A stretch of DNA of 64,000 nt from Acidianus brierleyi (GTDB taxonomy: Archaea; Thermoproteota; Thermoprotei_A; Sulfolobales; Sulfolobaceae): contig NZ_CP029289.2 in the NCBI RefSeq assembly GCF_003201835.2, forward strand, positions 2,883,245 through 2,947,244, in the 5' to 3' direction. Position 1 is the stretch's first letter; every line of letters begins with the position of its first letter. The notes below the pieces were generated by a model. That model did not search any database, was not told the DNA's origin, and saw only the letters and a list, made by a program, of their open reading frames with translations. The position numbers were made by a program, and so were the translations under genes. This document shows positions 1 to 9,003 of the stretch, piece by piece.

Positions 1-2
1 GA

Positions 3-401
3 TTTTATGGTTCATGGTTAGTAGGTAGTTGGATAATGATGAAATACAAAAGTCCAGTTAAGATAATTATTACTTCAATGTTCCTTAACTTTCTAGTATT
101 TATTCTTCTAATTCCATTTAATCCATGGTTAATAGCACTTAGTGTAGCTTCAGTAGGTTTAGGAGACTCTATCCATGAATTATTATGGATTAAAATCTTC
201 AGAACCGCCTCTGAAAAACTTCTCGGAAGTGTTTATGGCGTAGATGAATTTGTAACTAACTTATTCAGATTAGGTTACGATTCTATTGCGGGATATTTCT
301 ATACTGTAGATTTTACTATAGTACCTATAATTGGATTATTGACAATAACCGCCGTGAGTATTTCTTATGCGTTTTCAAAAAGTTGGAGAATAAAAATATG
401 A
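3..401 (+). CDS. MFS transporter, C-terminal fragment cut by window edge
   Basis: The frame is open from the first bases, so this is the 3' part of a longer gene and the ATG at 36 is probably internal. The visible ~132 residues hold about four hydrophobic helices separated by short charged loops, as in the last third of a major facilitator superfamily permease. The substrate cannot be told. It ends 100 bp before the convergent regulator at 504. Confidence 0.55.
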   Translation, partial: FYGSWLVGSWIMMKYKSPVKIIITSMFLNFLVFILLIPFNPWLIALSVASVGLGDSIHELLWIKIFRTASEKLLGSVYGVDEFVTNLFRLGYDSIAGYFYTVDFTIVPIIGLLTITAVSISYAFSKSWRIKI

Positions 402-503
402 GTAATTGCTAATTATTAATATGCTCTTAAACGTGATATTAATTTTTTTGTATTAAGAATGAATTCCACTAAAATAGAAATTAAAAATATAAATATATTC
501 AGA

Positions 504-1139
504 TTATTGTAGTTCGTCATCTAAGTAATCTAAATAAAATTCAATTAATTTTCTTTCTGCAGCTCTTAAATGATATAGAAAAGTTATTTTACTTATATTT
601 AATTTTTTAGCCAATTCCTCAGCGTCCATTATTCTAGGATAATCCAAATACCCATTACTTAGGGCATATCTTAATACTTTCAATTGAGATGAAGATAATT
701 GAGGAATAAGTCTTGGACAATCCTTTATTTTTACGTCAACTATTTTACCCATGGAACTGAGTCCATTTATTATCTCATTAACCTTATTTTTAGTTGTAAT
801 AAAATCCCAGGTCTCCTTACCATTTCCTATCATATTCCCTAGGAAAAGAACTTCATTATCATAAAGGTAACCAGCTATCGAATCTTTATAAGTATTAAGA
901 AAATCCACAAGTATTGTAGAATCAACAGAATGTATATGATTTATTTTCTTTATACTATCATAATTTTTCATTTTAAGAACTTCTTTCCTTAAACCTTTAG
1001 GAACTATAATTCTTGATCTTAAATATCCCTTTTCTGGATATACATTATAATTTATAGTATATATATCCCTAAGACTCGGTAAATTTGTCCAACAACCTTC
1101 ATGAATAATCGTAACTTTAACTCTGTTTAAAAGATTCAT
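504..1139 (-). CDS. Bat-type HTH transcriptional regulator
   Basis: A 211-residue protein whose last ~60 residues (about 150-208) match the bacterioopsin-activator HTH_10 pattern: LSSSQLKVLRYALSNGY, then AEELAKKLNIS and FLYHLRAAERKL. The N-terminal ~140 residues are a mixed alpha/beta region typical of the sensor part of these archaeal regulators; the ligand is unknown. It lies alone between an upstream MFS fragment and a co-directional MFS transporter, so it may control transport, but that is inference. Confidence 0.8.
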   Translation of the reverse strand: MNLLNRVKVTIIHEGCWTNLPSLRDIYTINYNVYPEKGYLRSRIIVPKGLRKEVLKMKNYDSIKKINHIHSVDSTILVDFLNTYKDSIAGYLYDNEVLFLGNMIGNGKETWDFITTKNKVNEIINGLSSMGKIVDVKIKDCPRLIPQLSSSQLKVLRYALSNGYLDYPRIMDAEELAKKLNISKITFLYHLRAAERKLIEFYLDYLDDELQ

Positions 1140-1222
1140 ATAATAATATACTGTAATATTTATAAAATATTTTTCGTATAAATTTCTAATTAAACATAAA
1201 AAAAATTTTTATATTCTAAATT

Positions 1223-2653
1223 TCATGGAGAAATCTCGTCCAATCTCTTTCCTGTAGTCATAAATCCTAATGCTAAGGCTATTATAGCGGCAATAACTAG
1301 AAAGCTAGCTATAACTACAAAAAGATCGAGAACAGGCAGAATTGTTGCAAGTATAGTTACTCCTACTACACCTAATCCTCCACCTAAATGTCCTAAACCG
1401 TCATTAAGTGCAAAACCACTTGTTCTAGCCCTTGTTGGAAAACTTTCCATAGTCCATGTATAGGCTATTGGAATCCATACATTAAAACCAAAGAAAAGAA
1501 TTATAGCGCCTATAATATCTATAAACATGTTAGGAGTTAATGCTACTATCATTCCTCCAAACACAGTAAGTAATGCCCCGATTCCTAACCATATCTTTCT
1601 AGAAAAATGATCGCCGAAAATTGACGCGATGGGACCAACCAAGATAAAACCAATTACTCCCATAGCTGATATAATACCTGCTTCTGATACTCCATAACCT
1701 TCTGCAGTTAAAAGGGAAGTAAGACCTGAAGCAATACTATATACAGTAGTATAAGCTAAAAACCACATTGGAAGTAGAACAGCTAGTCTTTTCAGATACA
1801 ATTTATTTGTCAATATCTCAGAGTAGGGTACAGATACTGATTTAGTAATTTGTGGTAAGACATTAGGAAGTGGAGGTAATTTCAAGCCTTTGCTAGTTAC
1901 TTTTTCTTCCATTTTCTTTACAATATTTTCAGCATCAGATAATCTACCTTTAGAAATTAACCATCTTGGAGATTCTGGTAAATTAATCCTTAGAATTATA
2001 CCAATAAAGGCCAATAATGCTCCTATAGCATACATTATTCTCCATCCTGCTGAGGCGAAAATTCCAGAAGCTCCTAATGCTATTGGCAGACCGTTTGGAA
2101 AAGGAGCTGGAGGAGTAGTTAAAAGGAGCCCAACCCATATCCCTAGGAATGCCCCTATGGTCGAGAAAATAAAAACTAAAGAAACATATCGGGCTCTATA
2201 TTTAGTAGGAGCTACTTCTCCAATGTATGTATTTACTATAGCTAAATCTGCACCTATTCCTATTCCGGTTATTACCCTAGCTGCGAGAAAACTTAAGTAA
2301 TTGAATGCTACTGCATTAAATGCTGAACCTATGGCTGTTATTAGCATTGTTATCACTAGCATGTCTCGCCTTCCTATTTTATCGGATAATGGAGATAAGG
2401 ATAACGAACCTATTACATAACCTATTAGGTTCCCTAAAACTACTGGCCCCAATAGCGGTGCTGCTTGAGATGGAGTTACATGGAAAAGTGTTACAGCTGT
2501 TTGTACAAAACTTACATTTATATTGAAAATATCGAAAAAAGTAAATAATTCTCCTATTCCTATTATCCCTAAAAATATATAATTTAGTGCCCAGGTAGGA
2601 ATTCTATCCATTCTTGCTATGATCTCTCCTGCTTTTAATTCACTTTCAGTCAT
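1223..2653 (-). CDS. MFS transporter (sugar/metabolite porter type)
   Basis: A 476-residue, 12-helix permease. The loop after helix 2 carries LSDKIGRRDM (about residues 87-96), the MFS signature, and the central loop begins with PESPRWL, the sugar-porter/organic-acid symporter motif. Length and layout are normal for a proton-coupled symporter. The substrate is not evident; Sulfolobales have many such paralogues for organic acids and amino acids. The gene has its own upstream AT-rich promoter region. Confidence 0.85.
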   Translation of the reverse strand: MTESELKAGEIIARMDRIPTWALNYIFLGIIGIGELFTFFDIFNINVSFVQTAVTLFHVTPSQAAPLLGPVVLGNLIGYVIGSLSLSPLSDKIGRRDMLVITMLITAIGSAFNAVAFNYLSFLAARVITGIGIGADLAIVNTYIGEVAPTKYRARYVSLVFIFSTIGAFLGIWVGLLLTTPPAPFPNGLPIALGASGIFASAGWRIMYAIGALLAFIGIILRINLPESPRWLISKGRLSDAENIVKKMEEKVTSKGLKLPPLPNVLPQITKSVSVPYSEILTNKLYLKRLAVLLPMWFLAYTTVYSIASGLTSLLTAEGYGVSEAGIISAMGVIGFILVGPIASIFGDHFSRKIWLGIGALLTVFGGMIVALTPNMFIDIIGAIILFFGFNVWIPIAYTWTMESFPTRARTSGFALNDGLGHLGGGLGVVGVTILATILPVLDLFVVIASFLVIAAIIALALGFMTTGKRLDEISP

Positions 2654-2761
2654 AAAATTATGGTAAATATACGGGATTAAATAGAGAATATTAAACTAGT
2701 TAAAAAACTTAAGTTAATGATTCTTAGGTAAATTTACAGCTATAGTTTTTACATCAAAAAA

Positions 2762-3229
2762 TCAGGATAATTCCTTTATTTTTTCTTCTATTTCACTATA
2801 TGGTGGTTCTTTTCCAGGATCGTCTGATACCCATTTATAAGCTACTTTACCATCTTTGTCAATTATAAATACCGATCTTTTAGCTAATATATAACCTTTT
2901 AGATTAGGAAATTCCCAATCAATTCCTAGCTTTCTTACTGCCTCTCTATTGTAGTCACTTAAAATAGGGAAATTGATCTTATTATAGTCTTTGAAAGCTT
3001 TATTGCTAAATGGAGGGTCGACACTAACTCCTAAGACTACCGCGTTTATATCATTAAATTTTGCTAGGGAATCTCTAAACGTACACATTTCTTTTGTACA
3101 TACTGAAGTAAATGCGGCAGGATAAAAAGCTAATACTACAACTTTTCCCTTAAAATCTGATATTTTAACTTTTTTCAAATCGGTATCTACTAATTCTAAA
3201 TCAGGTATTTTTTCGCCTATTTCTACCAT
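2762..3229 (-). CDS. bcp: Peroxiredoxin, Bcp/PrxQ type
   Basis: A 155-residue thioredoxin-fold peroxidase that reduces hydroperoxides. The peroxidatic cysteine is C44 in the TSVC motif and a probable resolving cysteine C49 lies five residues on (CTKEMC), the arrangement of alpha-helical Bcp/PrxQ enzymes. The Prx hallmarks FYPAAFT and the later VFIIDKDGKV strand are present. It is separated by ~100 bp from the sulfur-carrier operon transcribed in the same direction. Confidence 0.9.
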   Translation of the reverse strand: MVEIGEKIPDLELVDTDLKKVKISDFKGKVVVLAFYPAAFTSVCTKEMCTFRDSLAKFNDINAVVLGVSVDPPFSNKAFKDYNKINFPILSDYNREAVRKLGIDWEFPNLKGYILAKRSVFIIDKDGKVAYKWVSDDPGKEPPYSEIEEKIKELS

Positions 3230-3324
3230 GATTATATAATAAGAAAGAGAAGCTATTTAAACTAAAGTATAATTTTATATAAACTTTATAAGTTTGTCAT
3301 AACATTTTTATTAGATTATATTAT

Positions 3325-3687
3325 TTAAAAAACTAAAACTGCCTTAGAATCAGAGCTTTTAAAAGCAAACTCTGAGACTCCACTAATCTTTACATTAGGT
3401 AAAAGATCACTTTCATAAATACCCTTTACCTTCATACCGAATTCGCAAGCAGCTAATTCCACTTCGCTTTCACCTAATTCTAGCAAATTGTCAATATAGT
3501 ATTTTAATGGTTTAGCGTTCTGAAGTACTAATTTTTCCGATTCCTTCGTTACTCCCTTCAATGCATCCATTGTAAAGAACATGTATACCTTACTTCCAGC
3601 AGACACATACCCTATTGCAGTAATGAAACCCATATACAATTTTTCTAAATCTCCAGATATCATAAAGAAAGAATATTGGTCAGACAA
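3325..3687 (-). CDS. DsrE/DsrE2-like sulfur carrier protein
   Basis: A 120-residue DsrE-superfamily protein. The segment around C81 (AACEFGMKVKGI) corresponds to the conserved cysteine region of DsrE2-type proteins, which pass sulfane sulfur as a persulfide to or from TusA. It is the last gene of a minus-strand unit with a 4-helix membrane protein (8-bp overlap), a YeeE/YedE transporter and TusA, which supports a role in sulfur trafficking. It has no membrane helix of its own, unlike some DsrE2 proteins. Confidence 0.75.
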   Translation of the reverse strand: MSDQYSFFMISGDLEKLYMGFITAIGYVSAGSKVYMFFTMDALKGVTKESEKLVLQNAKPLKYYIDNLLELGESEVELAACEFGMKVKGIYESDLLPNVKISGVSEFAFKSSDSKAVLVF

Positions 3688-4144
3688 CGTTTTTCACCCT
3701 TACATATTTTACTAACGAATACCAAAACCACATTAGGCATGAACATACTGAAGCGTAACCAGCTAACCTAATAGGAATATTTCCGCCTATTATTGTGTTT
3801 CCTAGGAGAAATAGCACTATTATCTCAACAGCTATAACTATTGGAGAAACAACGTCTACAATACCATATGTTGGTTTAACGTTTTCCAATTGCTGAACAA
3901 TTTTAACTAAATTATACCAAAATACTGATAATCCAGCAAATACTAGGAAATAACATATCCATAATGTAGCAGTTAAATAACCTTCTAATTGTTGAGGTAC
4001 AACATAGACGGCATAATTACCGTGTGATAAGGCTATACTGTCTGAATTTACTAAGTATATTTTACTAAATTCATACCAACCTATTGCAAATAATGATAGG
4101 ATTATTGGAGCTAAAAGTTTTCTTATATATACTGATTGCATCAT
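3680..4144 (-). CDS. Small four-helix membrane protein in the sulfur operon
   Basis: A 154-residue protein with about four transmembrane helices (roughly 10-30, 55-80, 95-120, 125-147) and a Cys pair near the last helix (SVCSC). I do not recognise the family. It is translationally coupled: its start touches the stop of the YeeE/YedE gene at 4144 and its end overlaps the DsrE-like gene. It may be a partner subunit of the sulfur importer or a quinone-linked membrane protein; this rests only on context. Confidence 0.65.
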   Translation of the reverse strand: MMQSVYIRKLLAPIILSLFAIGWYEFSKIYLVNSDSIALSHGNYAVYVVPQQLEGYLTATLWICYFLVFAGLSVFWYNLVKIVQQLENVKPTYGIVDVVSPIVIAVEIIVLFLLGNTIIGGNIPIRLAGYASVCSCLMWFWYSLVKYVRVKNVV

Positions 4145-5388
4145 TATAACCTCTCTTGTACTTTTACTGCAAGATACACTCCACCTAGCATACCAAACAA
4201 GAATATTATTCCGTCATACCCTATTTGCGCAAAGTTGGTCCACATTAAGCCTACATTGCAGCCTAATGCCATTCTTACGCCTATACCAACTAGAATTCCT
4301 CCTATAAATCCTATAAGGAGTCTTTTTCTTTCCTTAGGGATCCTTATCTTAAAGTCTCCACTAAGGTAAGATGAGAAGAAGGCTCCAACACATAGCATTA
4401 CTACCATTAGCGTACTAGTGTCTACAATGGGTAAAGAATCGTTAAACCAAGGAGTAGTTATAAATAGATTTTGTCCAGCCATCATCATTATGTATTCAAA
4501 AAACCTGCCACCGTCTGAAGAAGTTATTACTAAGTAATTAAAAGTATAACCTGCACCAACAATGAAGACTAATAACATGTCCAAAGCTAGGATTACTGTC
4601 GTAAGGTTAGTTCCATAGGGTTTCTTTAGTAGTATAAGGTCTTTGGCTTCTTGACTCAGTTTAATTTTATTAGGAACAGAAGTTGGAGAAGGTAAATTTC
4701 CTCCTCCAAAAGATTTTACTGCAGATATTTTTGGTGCTAATGAGAAAAATGAACCAGAAGCTTTGTTCCATTTTTTCTTAGTATAATGCTGAAGATATAA
4801 TCCTATACCTATTAATGGAAGAGAATAGATCAACGTAGTAACAAGAACTGAAGAATCTGAGACGTTATGAAAGAGTAAATAAGGTATATATTCAATGTAA
4901 CCTCCTGACGTAGTGGACAAAATCCCTTTCTCCATTGTATAAAGCTGGAAAGGCCAAATTCCAATTGCAAATATGTAAGTACCTATCATCATACCAAATA
5001 ATTCTATCCAGTTTTGTACGTAGCCTGAAGCTGCTCTATAAAGCATTGAAAGATTACATCCACCAGCTAACGCAGCTCCAAAACCGAAAATAAATGAGCC
5101 AACTAAAATATACCAACCGCCAAAGTAATTAAAATAATACTGATCGCTAGCAGGTATTATACCCAAACCTACCAATAGCCCAGCACCTAGAGCTGAAAGC
5201 CCAAAGAGTATCAATAGAGCACCGAATCTTTCAAAACTTCTAACGGTAAATATGGATGTCATTGCATTGACGAAACAGTAGTTTCCTCTTTGGGCAGACC
5301 AACCTAATATAAATCCAGAAAGACCAAAAACGGAAAAAACAATTGGCCAGCTATAGGAAAAAACTGGCTGTAATACCATAGCTGGCAT
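4144..5388 (-). CDS. YeeE/YedE (TsuA-like) sulfur-compound transporter
   Basis: A 414-residue polytopic membrane protein of the sulf_transp (YeeE/YedE) family, whose characterised bacterial member TsuA imports thiosulfate through a line of conserved cysteines. Two repeated halves are visible, with AGGCNLS around C111 and ALGCNVG around C377, plus an N-terminal RGNYCF (C38). The TusA gene immediately upstream (sharing base 5388) is the usual partner that accepts the imported sulfur. Thiosulfate as substrate is inference from the family. Confidence 0.88.
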   Translation of the reverse strand: MPAMVLQPVFSYSWPIVFSVFGLSGFILGWSAQRGNYCFVNAMTSIFTVRSFERFGALLILFGLSALGAGLLVGLGIIPASDQYYFNYFGGWYILVGSFIFGFGAALAGGCNLSMLYRAASGYVQNWIELFGMMIGTYIFAIGIWPFQLYTMEKGILSTTSGGYIEYIPYLLFHNVSDSSVLVTTLIYSLPLIGIGLYLQHYTKKKWNKASGSFFSLAPKISAVKSFGGGNLPSPTSVPNKIKLSQEAKDLILLKKPYGTNLTTVILALDMLLVFIVGAGYTFNYLVITSSDGGRFFEYIMMMAGQNLFITTPWFNDSLPIVDTSTLMVVMLCVGAFFSSYLSGDFKIRIPKERKRLLIGFIGGILVGIGVRMALGCNVGLMWTNFAQIGYDGIIFLFGMLGGVYLAVKVQERL

Positions 5389-5639
5389 TAACTCACCTTC
5401 ATTATTCGAAACTTATATACTTCCCCATCCTTTAATATCTCAAATGGATACCCATGGGATTTACATAATGATGGTAACGTTACATCTACTGCTGGTTGAT
5501 GATCCGTTAACACTTCTAAAATTTGACCAGTCTTCATTTTTTTGAGCTTTTTACTAGCCATCATTTCTGGAACTGGACAAGATTCCCCTCTTACATCAAG
5601 AGTTTCGTCTGGATTTCTTGTTTTTAGTTCCTCACTCAT
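5388..5639 (-). CDS. tusA: TusA-family sulfurtransferase
   Basis: An 83-residue TusA protein. The LDVRGESCPVP motif carries the persulfide-forming C21 in a canonical CPxP context, followed by the usual beta-alpha-beta fold with EVLTDHQPAVD. TusA carries sulfane sulfur or thiosulfate as a protein conjugate in the cytoplasm. It is the first gene of the operon with the YeeE/YedE importer, whose start touches this stop. A TATA-like AT-rich stretch lies upstream of 5640. Confidence 0.92.
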   Translation of the reverse strand: MSEELKTRNPDETLDVRGESCPVPEMMASKKLKKMKTGQILEVLTDHQPAVDVTLPSLCKSHGYPFEILKDGEVYKFRIMKVS

Positions 5640-5761
5640 TTTTTACGCACCTATTCTAATAAACGAAAATTATTATATTTAAGACTTAACTCTTTATAAA
5701 CCCTTTATAAAATTTTTCATAAATATTCTAAATAAAATAATATAAGTAAAATATTAACTTT

Positions 5762-5989
5762 CTATCTCCTGATTATGTAGATAGAGACTTCGCCACGTTC
5801 TGTTCTTTCTGAGCTGCATCCGAAGTAATTTAAGACTCTTACCACGTCAGCTTCTTGCGAGCTACCTTTTTCTACTATTATTTCCAAAATATCGCCTCTA
5901 TTCATTTTTTTCAATTTTGAATATACAAGCATTTGTGGAACTGAGCAGCAAAGTCCTGTAAGATCTAACTTTGTCTGCATATTTTTCAT
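5762..5989 (-). CDS. TusA-like protein with altered CSVP motif
   Basis: A 75-residue TusA-fold protein. The motif reads LTGLCCSVP: C15 aligns with the persulfide cysteine of TusA, but the following proline is serine (CSVP rather than CPxP) and an extra cysteine, C14, precedes it. A further cysteine follows in NYFGCSS. The vicinal cysteines suggest disulfide/trisulfide chemistry or metal binding instead of simple transfer, which is inference. It stands between the TusA operon and the divergent tripartite TusA gene. Confidence 0.82.
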   Translation of the reverse strand: MKNMQTKLDLTGLCCSVPQMLVYSKLKKMNRGDILEIIVEKGSSQEADVVRVLNYFGCSSERTERGEVSIYIIRR

Positions 5990-6065
5990 TTAATACTTTA
6001 AGTTATAATCTTTTGCTTAATTATAAAAAAGATTAAATATATCATTATAAAATATCTTATGTGAG

Positions 6066-7010
6066 ATGCTAGCTAAACTTAAGATAGAAAGCTTTGAACC
6101 ATTACTTAATTTGGAAAAATTTGGAAGAATTTATTTATTGAAAGATGTTAAAAAACTTGATTATGGCTATTTGGCTAAATTGAGATGGGTTAAGAATGAT
6201 TTTGAAGTTCTAATTAGAGTTAAAAGTAATACGATGGAAATAATAGACGAAAATGGAAAATTTTCAATTTTAATATGTTTCGAGAATAGAAATGCAGAAG
6301 TAACACTTAAATGTAGTTCTATTCATAAAATGCTATTTACTCCCCTTGCATGGAAAATAGTAAAAAATCTCGAGAGTTATTCGGAATATATTTCAAAAAT
6401 TTCTTTAAAAACGTCAACTTACTCGAACTCATCTATTCTCGAATTATTTAGAACAAAACCTACAGTAACACTAGACTTGAGAGGAGTCACTTGCCCTATT
6501 CCTGAGATAGAATCAAAAAAGGCTATTCTACAGGCAAAACCATTTGATGCTATAGAAGTTTTAGTAGATCATCCTGCAGCTATATTATACACATTGCCGG
6601 AAGTTGCTAAATCTTTCAATTGCAGATATGAGATTATAAATAGAGGAGACTATGCATCTTTCGTATTTATAATAGGAAGAAAAGAGCATGAGGAGAATTT
6701 GAATTTAAATGAGATAAATAATATCATAAGAGATGAGAGAGAAATTGCCAAATTATATATTTATTTTGATAAAATAATAAAAGAATTAAAGATAGAAAAA
6801 TTTTCTCCGGATATGTTATATGGTGAGGGTTTAACGTTAATAGTAGCATCACCAGAAGGAAGAGGATGGCTACTTACAGCGCTAGTTGAGAATGAAAAAT
6901 TAATTTCTGCAAGATTAGACTTAGGAAATACGAAACTTTATGATTATGATGCAGTTAATGTTATAACTGATTTTAATGGTCTAATGAATGTTTATTATTT
7001 AAAGCATTAA
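6066..7010 (+). CDS. Three-part protein with an internal TusA domain
   Basis: A 314-residue protein in which a complete TusA domain (about 133-204, CPIP with C143, LVDHPAA strand) sits between an N-terminal ~125-residue region and a C-terminal ~100-residue region that I do not recognise. TusA proteins are normally ~80 residues alone. No transmembrane helix is visible, so it is probably cytosolic. The N-terminal region has two extra cysteines (C71, C83). It starts divergently from the CSVP protein and is followed by two small genes of the same strand. Function beyond sulfur carriage is unknown. Confidence 0.8.
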   Translation: MLAKLKIESFEPLLNLEKFGRIYLLKDVKKLDYGYLAKLRWVKNDFEVLIRVKSNTMEIIDENGKFSILICFENRNAEVTLKCSSIHKMLFTPLAWKIVKNLESYSEYISKISLKTSTYSNSSILELFRTKPTVTLDLRGVTCPIPEIESKKAILQAKPFDAIEVLVDHPAAILYTLPEVAKSFNCRYEIINRGDYASFVFIIGRKEHEENLNLNEINNIIRDEREIAKLYIYFDKIIKELKIEKFSPDMLYGEGLTLIVASPEGRGWLLTALVENEKLISARLDLGNTKLYDYDAVNVITDFNGLMNVYYLKH

Positions 7011-7043
7011 AATTTATAAATAGCATTTTCTTAAAATATTACT

Positions 7044-7415
7044 ATGCAAGATCAATGTGGTTGCGTAATAGAAAGAAAATATGCCTCTGATTTTCTTACA
7101 AGAAGAATATTCAATATCAATAAAATTCCTAAAGGATTTTCCAAGATAGGAGAGACCGTTGTAGACGGCCGAAAGATTGAACTCTTCTACAATAAGAATG
7201 ACAATTTTCCTTTAAGATATAAAAGTACAGAATGTCCAATTTCAATAATAACGCTTGAAGTACTTTGCGAAGAATTTTACAATTCAAGGGAATTAACTAC
7301 TGAAAGTGCTTTGTCCGCATTAAAGAAAGTTAAGGGGTTAACAATTAATAATATATCTAAAAATATAGCTGAAGAAGTAGTGAAAATAATTGAAAAGAGT
7401 GGCATATATAGTTGA
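7044..7415 (+). CDS. Hypothetical small cysteine-containing protein
   Basis: A 123-residue soluble protein I do not recognise. It begins with a CxC motif (C5, C7) and has two more cysteines in TECPISIITLEVLC. The last third is helical and could be a small binding domain. It follows the tripartite TusA gene by 33 bp and overlaps the next DsrE-like gene by 26 bp, so it is probably part of the same sulfur-handling unit. Confidence 0.65.
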   Translation: MQDQCGCVIERKYASDFLTRRIFNINKIPKGFSKIGETVVDGRKIELFYNKNDNFPLRYKSTECPISIITLEVLCEEFYNSRELTTESALSALKKVKGLTINNISKNIAEEVVKIIEKSGIYS

Positions 7416-7722
7416 GTCATCATTAGGAAATTACATTTTAGGACAAATGATAGTTCCTCAAATAGAAGAAGATAGACATAGTGTTGAAGTAAAGGGAATG
7501 TTCTTTATAGATAATAACGTATATCTTCTAATGAAAGGAAATCCTTTAGCTGAAAGATTGGCCAAGTTAAATAAAGAAAAAGGAATATATTTACAGGCAT
7601 GCGACCAATGTGTGTATATGAGAAATTTAGAAGGAGCCCTAATAGACGAGGCAAAAATAGGCTGTTTTCCAGACTTTTATAAAGCAATAATTAACGAAGT
7701 TGACTTTATTATAACTATATAA
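7390..7722 (+). CDS. DsrE-like small protein
   Basis: A 110-residue protein starting at a TTG codon, chosen because the MKRVAYIVES strand is a typical first strand of the DsrE/F/H fold. Cysteines are C71, C74 (ACDQC) and C92 (GCF); the QACDQCV segment lies where DsrE-family proteins keep their active cysteine. It overlaps the preceding gene and closes the plus-strand half of the sulfur-carrier block. The exact subfamily is unclear. Confidence 0.65.
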   Translation: MKRVAYIVESSLGNYILGQMIVPQIEEDRHSVEVKGMFFIDNNVYLLMKGNPLAERLAKLNKEKGIYLQACDQCVYMRNLEGALIDEAKIGCFPDFYKAIINEVDFIITI

Positions 7723-7798
7723 ATTAAGTATTACATAAAAGAAAAGAAGGGTTTAAAAAGAGATTAGATTTTTATACGTAATTTAAGTAAGCAAATTT

Positions 7799-8995
7799 AT
7801 GAATTATAAATTAATCCTTTTGGCTGGATTTGTAGTAATTCTTGCAATAGGTTTTGGTGCATCATATCTTATGTTAAGAACGCCATCTACAACTACCAGT
7901 ACCACTACTCCCATCTCTGTACCACCTTCAACATCAAGTAAGATTAACAATGATTTTTATTTTCTAGTATTTACGCAAAAAGGAATATCAATGGTCATAA
8001 ATCCCTTCTCTACTTCAGCTAGCTTCTTAGGGTTCCAACATGTAGCCAATATCTCATTAAGTGTGCCATCTCAAGTATTCTACTGGGAACAATTACCTTA
8101 TAATTCAATGGTGAAATTAGGGCAAAATATGTTTATGCCTTTAAATAACGGTACAGTATATGCTGTAAATTCGTCTACAATGAAAATAGTAAAAACGTTC
8201 GAAGTCGGAAATTCCACTGGATTTATAGGAGTAGCGTATTCGCCAAATATGCAGTACGTAGCAATAGCTGATGGTCCATCAGGCATAGTAGAAGTCATAA
8301 ATACACAAACATTACAAGTAGTATGGAAGGATACTTTCGTTTCACCTACAGGGAGAACATATTACCCATGCGACGTAAGATGGGATCCCAATGGACAGTT
8401 TTTATTAGTTCCTATGAGATTTAATAATAGTATAGACGAAATTAGTTCTTCAAATGGACAAGTAATCAAAGTATTAGCTTCTTCTCCTGGATCAGAACCA
8501 TACATGTTAAGTCCTAATATTCAAGGAAATATGTTAGCTGTAGAATTCTCAGGAAATAATTCAGTAGGTTTCTATTCTCTTCCAAATTTAGTCCTACAAG
8601 GAATAGTCAAAATGCCGTCAAACTTAGTACCGCAAAGGGGAGTATTTACTCCAAATGGACAATATTACTTAGAAGCTCCTGGTAATGCTAACGACGTAGT
8701 AATTATCTCTACGTCTAACTTCAGTGTAGTAAAAACTATAGCGTTGCCTTCTACTGCTGCGCCAGGACTTAGCGAAATTCAACTAACCCCTGGTGGAAGC
8801 TATGCATATACTGTTATTCATGGTAATGTTAAAACAGGAGGAATGATAGTTCTAATATCCTTAAGTTCTATGAGCATAGCTTATGAGGTTCCTCTTACTA
8901 CCGCTCCTGCAGTAGTAGTTCCACTACAGACTAACGCAGGAACGTATTTAGTAGATAATGTATTATTGCCACCAGTGACTGGACTACATTGTTAG
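7799..8995 (+). CDS. Membrane-anchored extracellular beta-propeller protein
   Basis: A 398-residue protein with an N-terminal helix (about 5-24), then a Thr/Ser/Pro-rich linker typical of archaeal surface proteins, and a repeated beta-sheet region of YVTN/YncE type (repeats containing SPNMQYVAIAD, DPNGQFLLVPM, TPNGQYYLEAP, TPGGSYAYTVI). It should fold outside the cell, held by the N-terminal anchor. It is followed closely by a membrane protein gene and a DoxD-like gene, so it may be the exterior part of a quinone-linked oxidoreductase, which is inference. Confidence 0.75.
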   Translation: MNYKLILLAGFVVILAIGFGASYLMLRTPSTTTSTTTPISVPPSTSSKINNDFYFLVFTQKGISMVINPFSTSASFLGFQHVANISLSVPSQVFYWEQLPYNSMVKLGQNMFMPLNNGTVYAVNSSTMKIVKTFEVGNSTGFIGVAYSPNMQYVAIADGPSGIVEVINTQTLQVVWKDTFVSPTGRTYYPCDVRWDPNGQFLLVPMRFNNSIDEISSSNGQVIKVLASSPGSEPYMLSPNIQGNMLAVEFSGNNSVGFYSLPNLVLQGIVKMPSNLVPQRGVFTPNGQYYLEAPGNANDVVIISTSNFSVVKTIALPSTAAPGLSEIQLTPGGSYAYTVIHGNVKTGGMIVLISLSSMSIAYEVPLTTAPAVVVPLQTNAGTYLVDNVLLPPVTGLHC

Positions 8996-9003
8996 GTGAA
9001 AAA

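Noticed and set aside
1890..2300. A 136-residue plus-strand open frame
   Set aside because: It is antisense to the MFS transporter and has no start signal or recognisable protein pattern.
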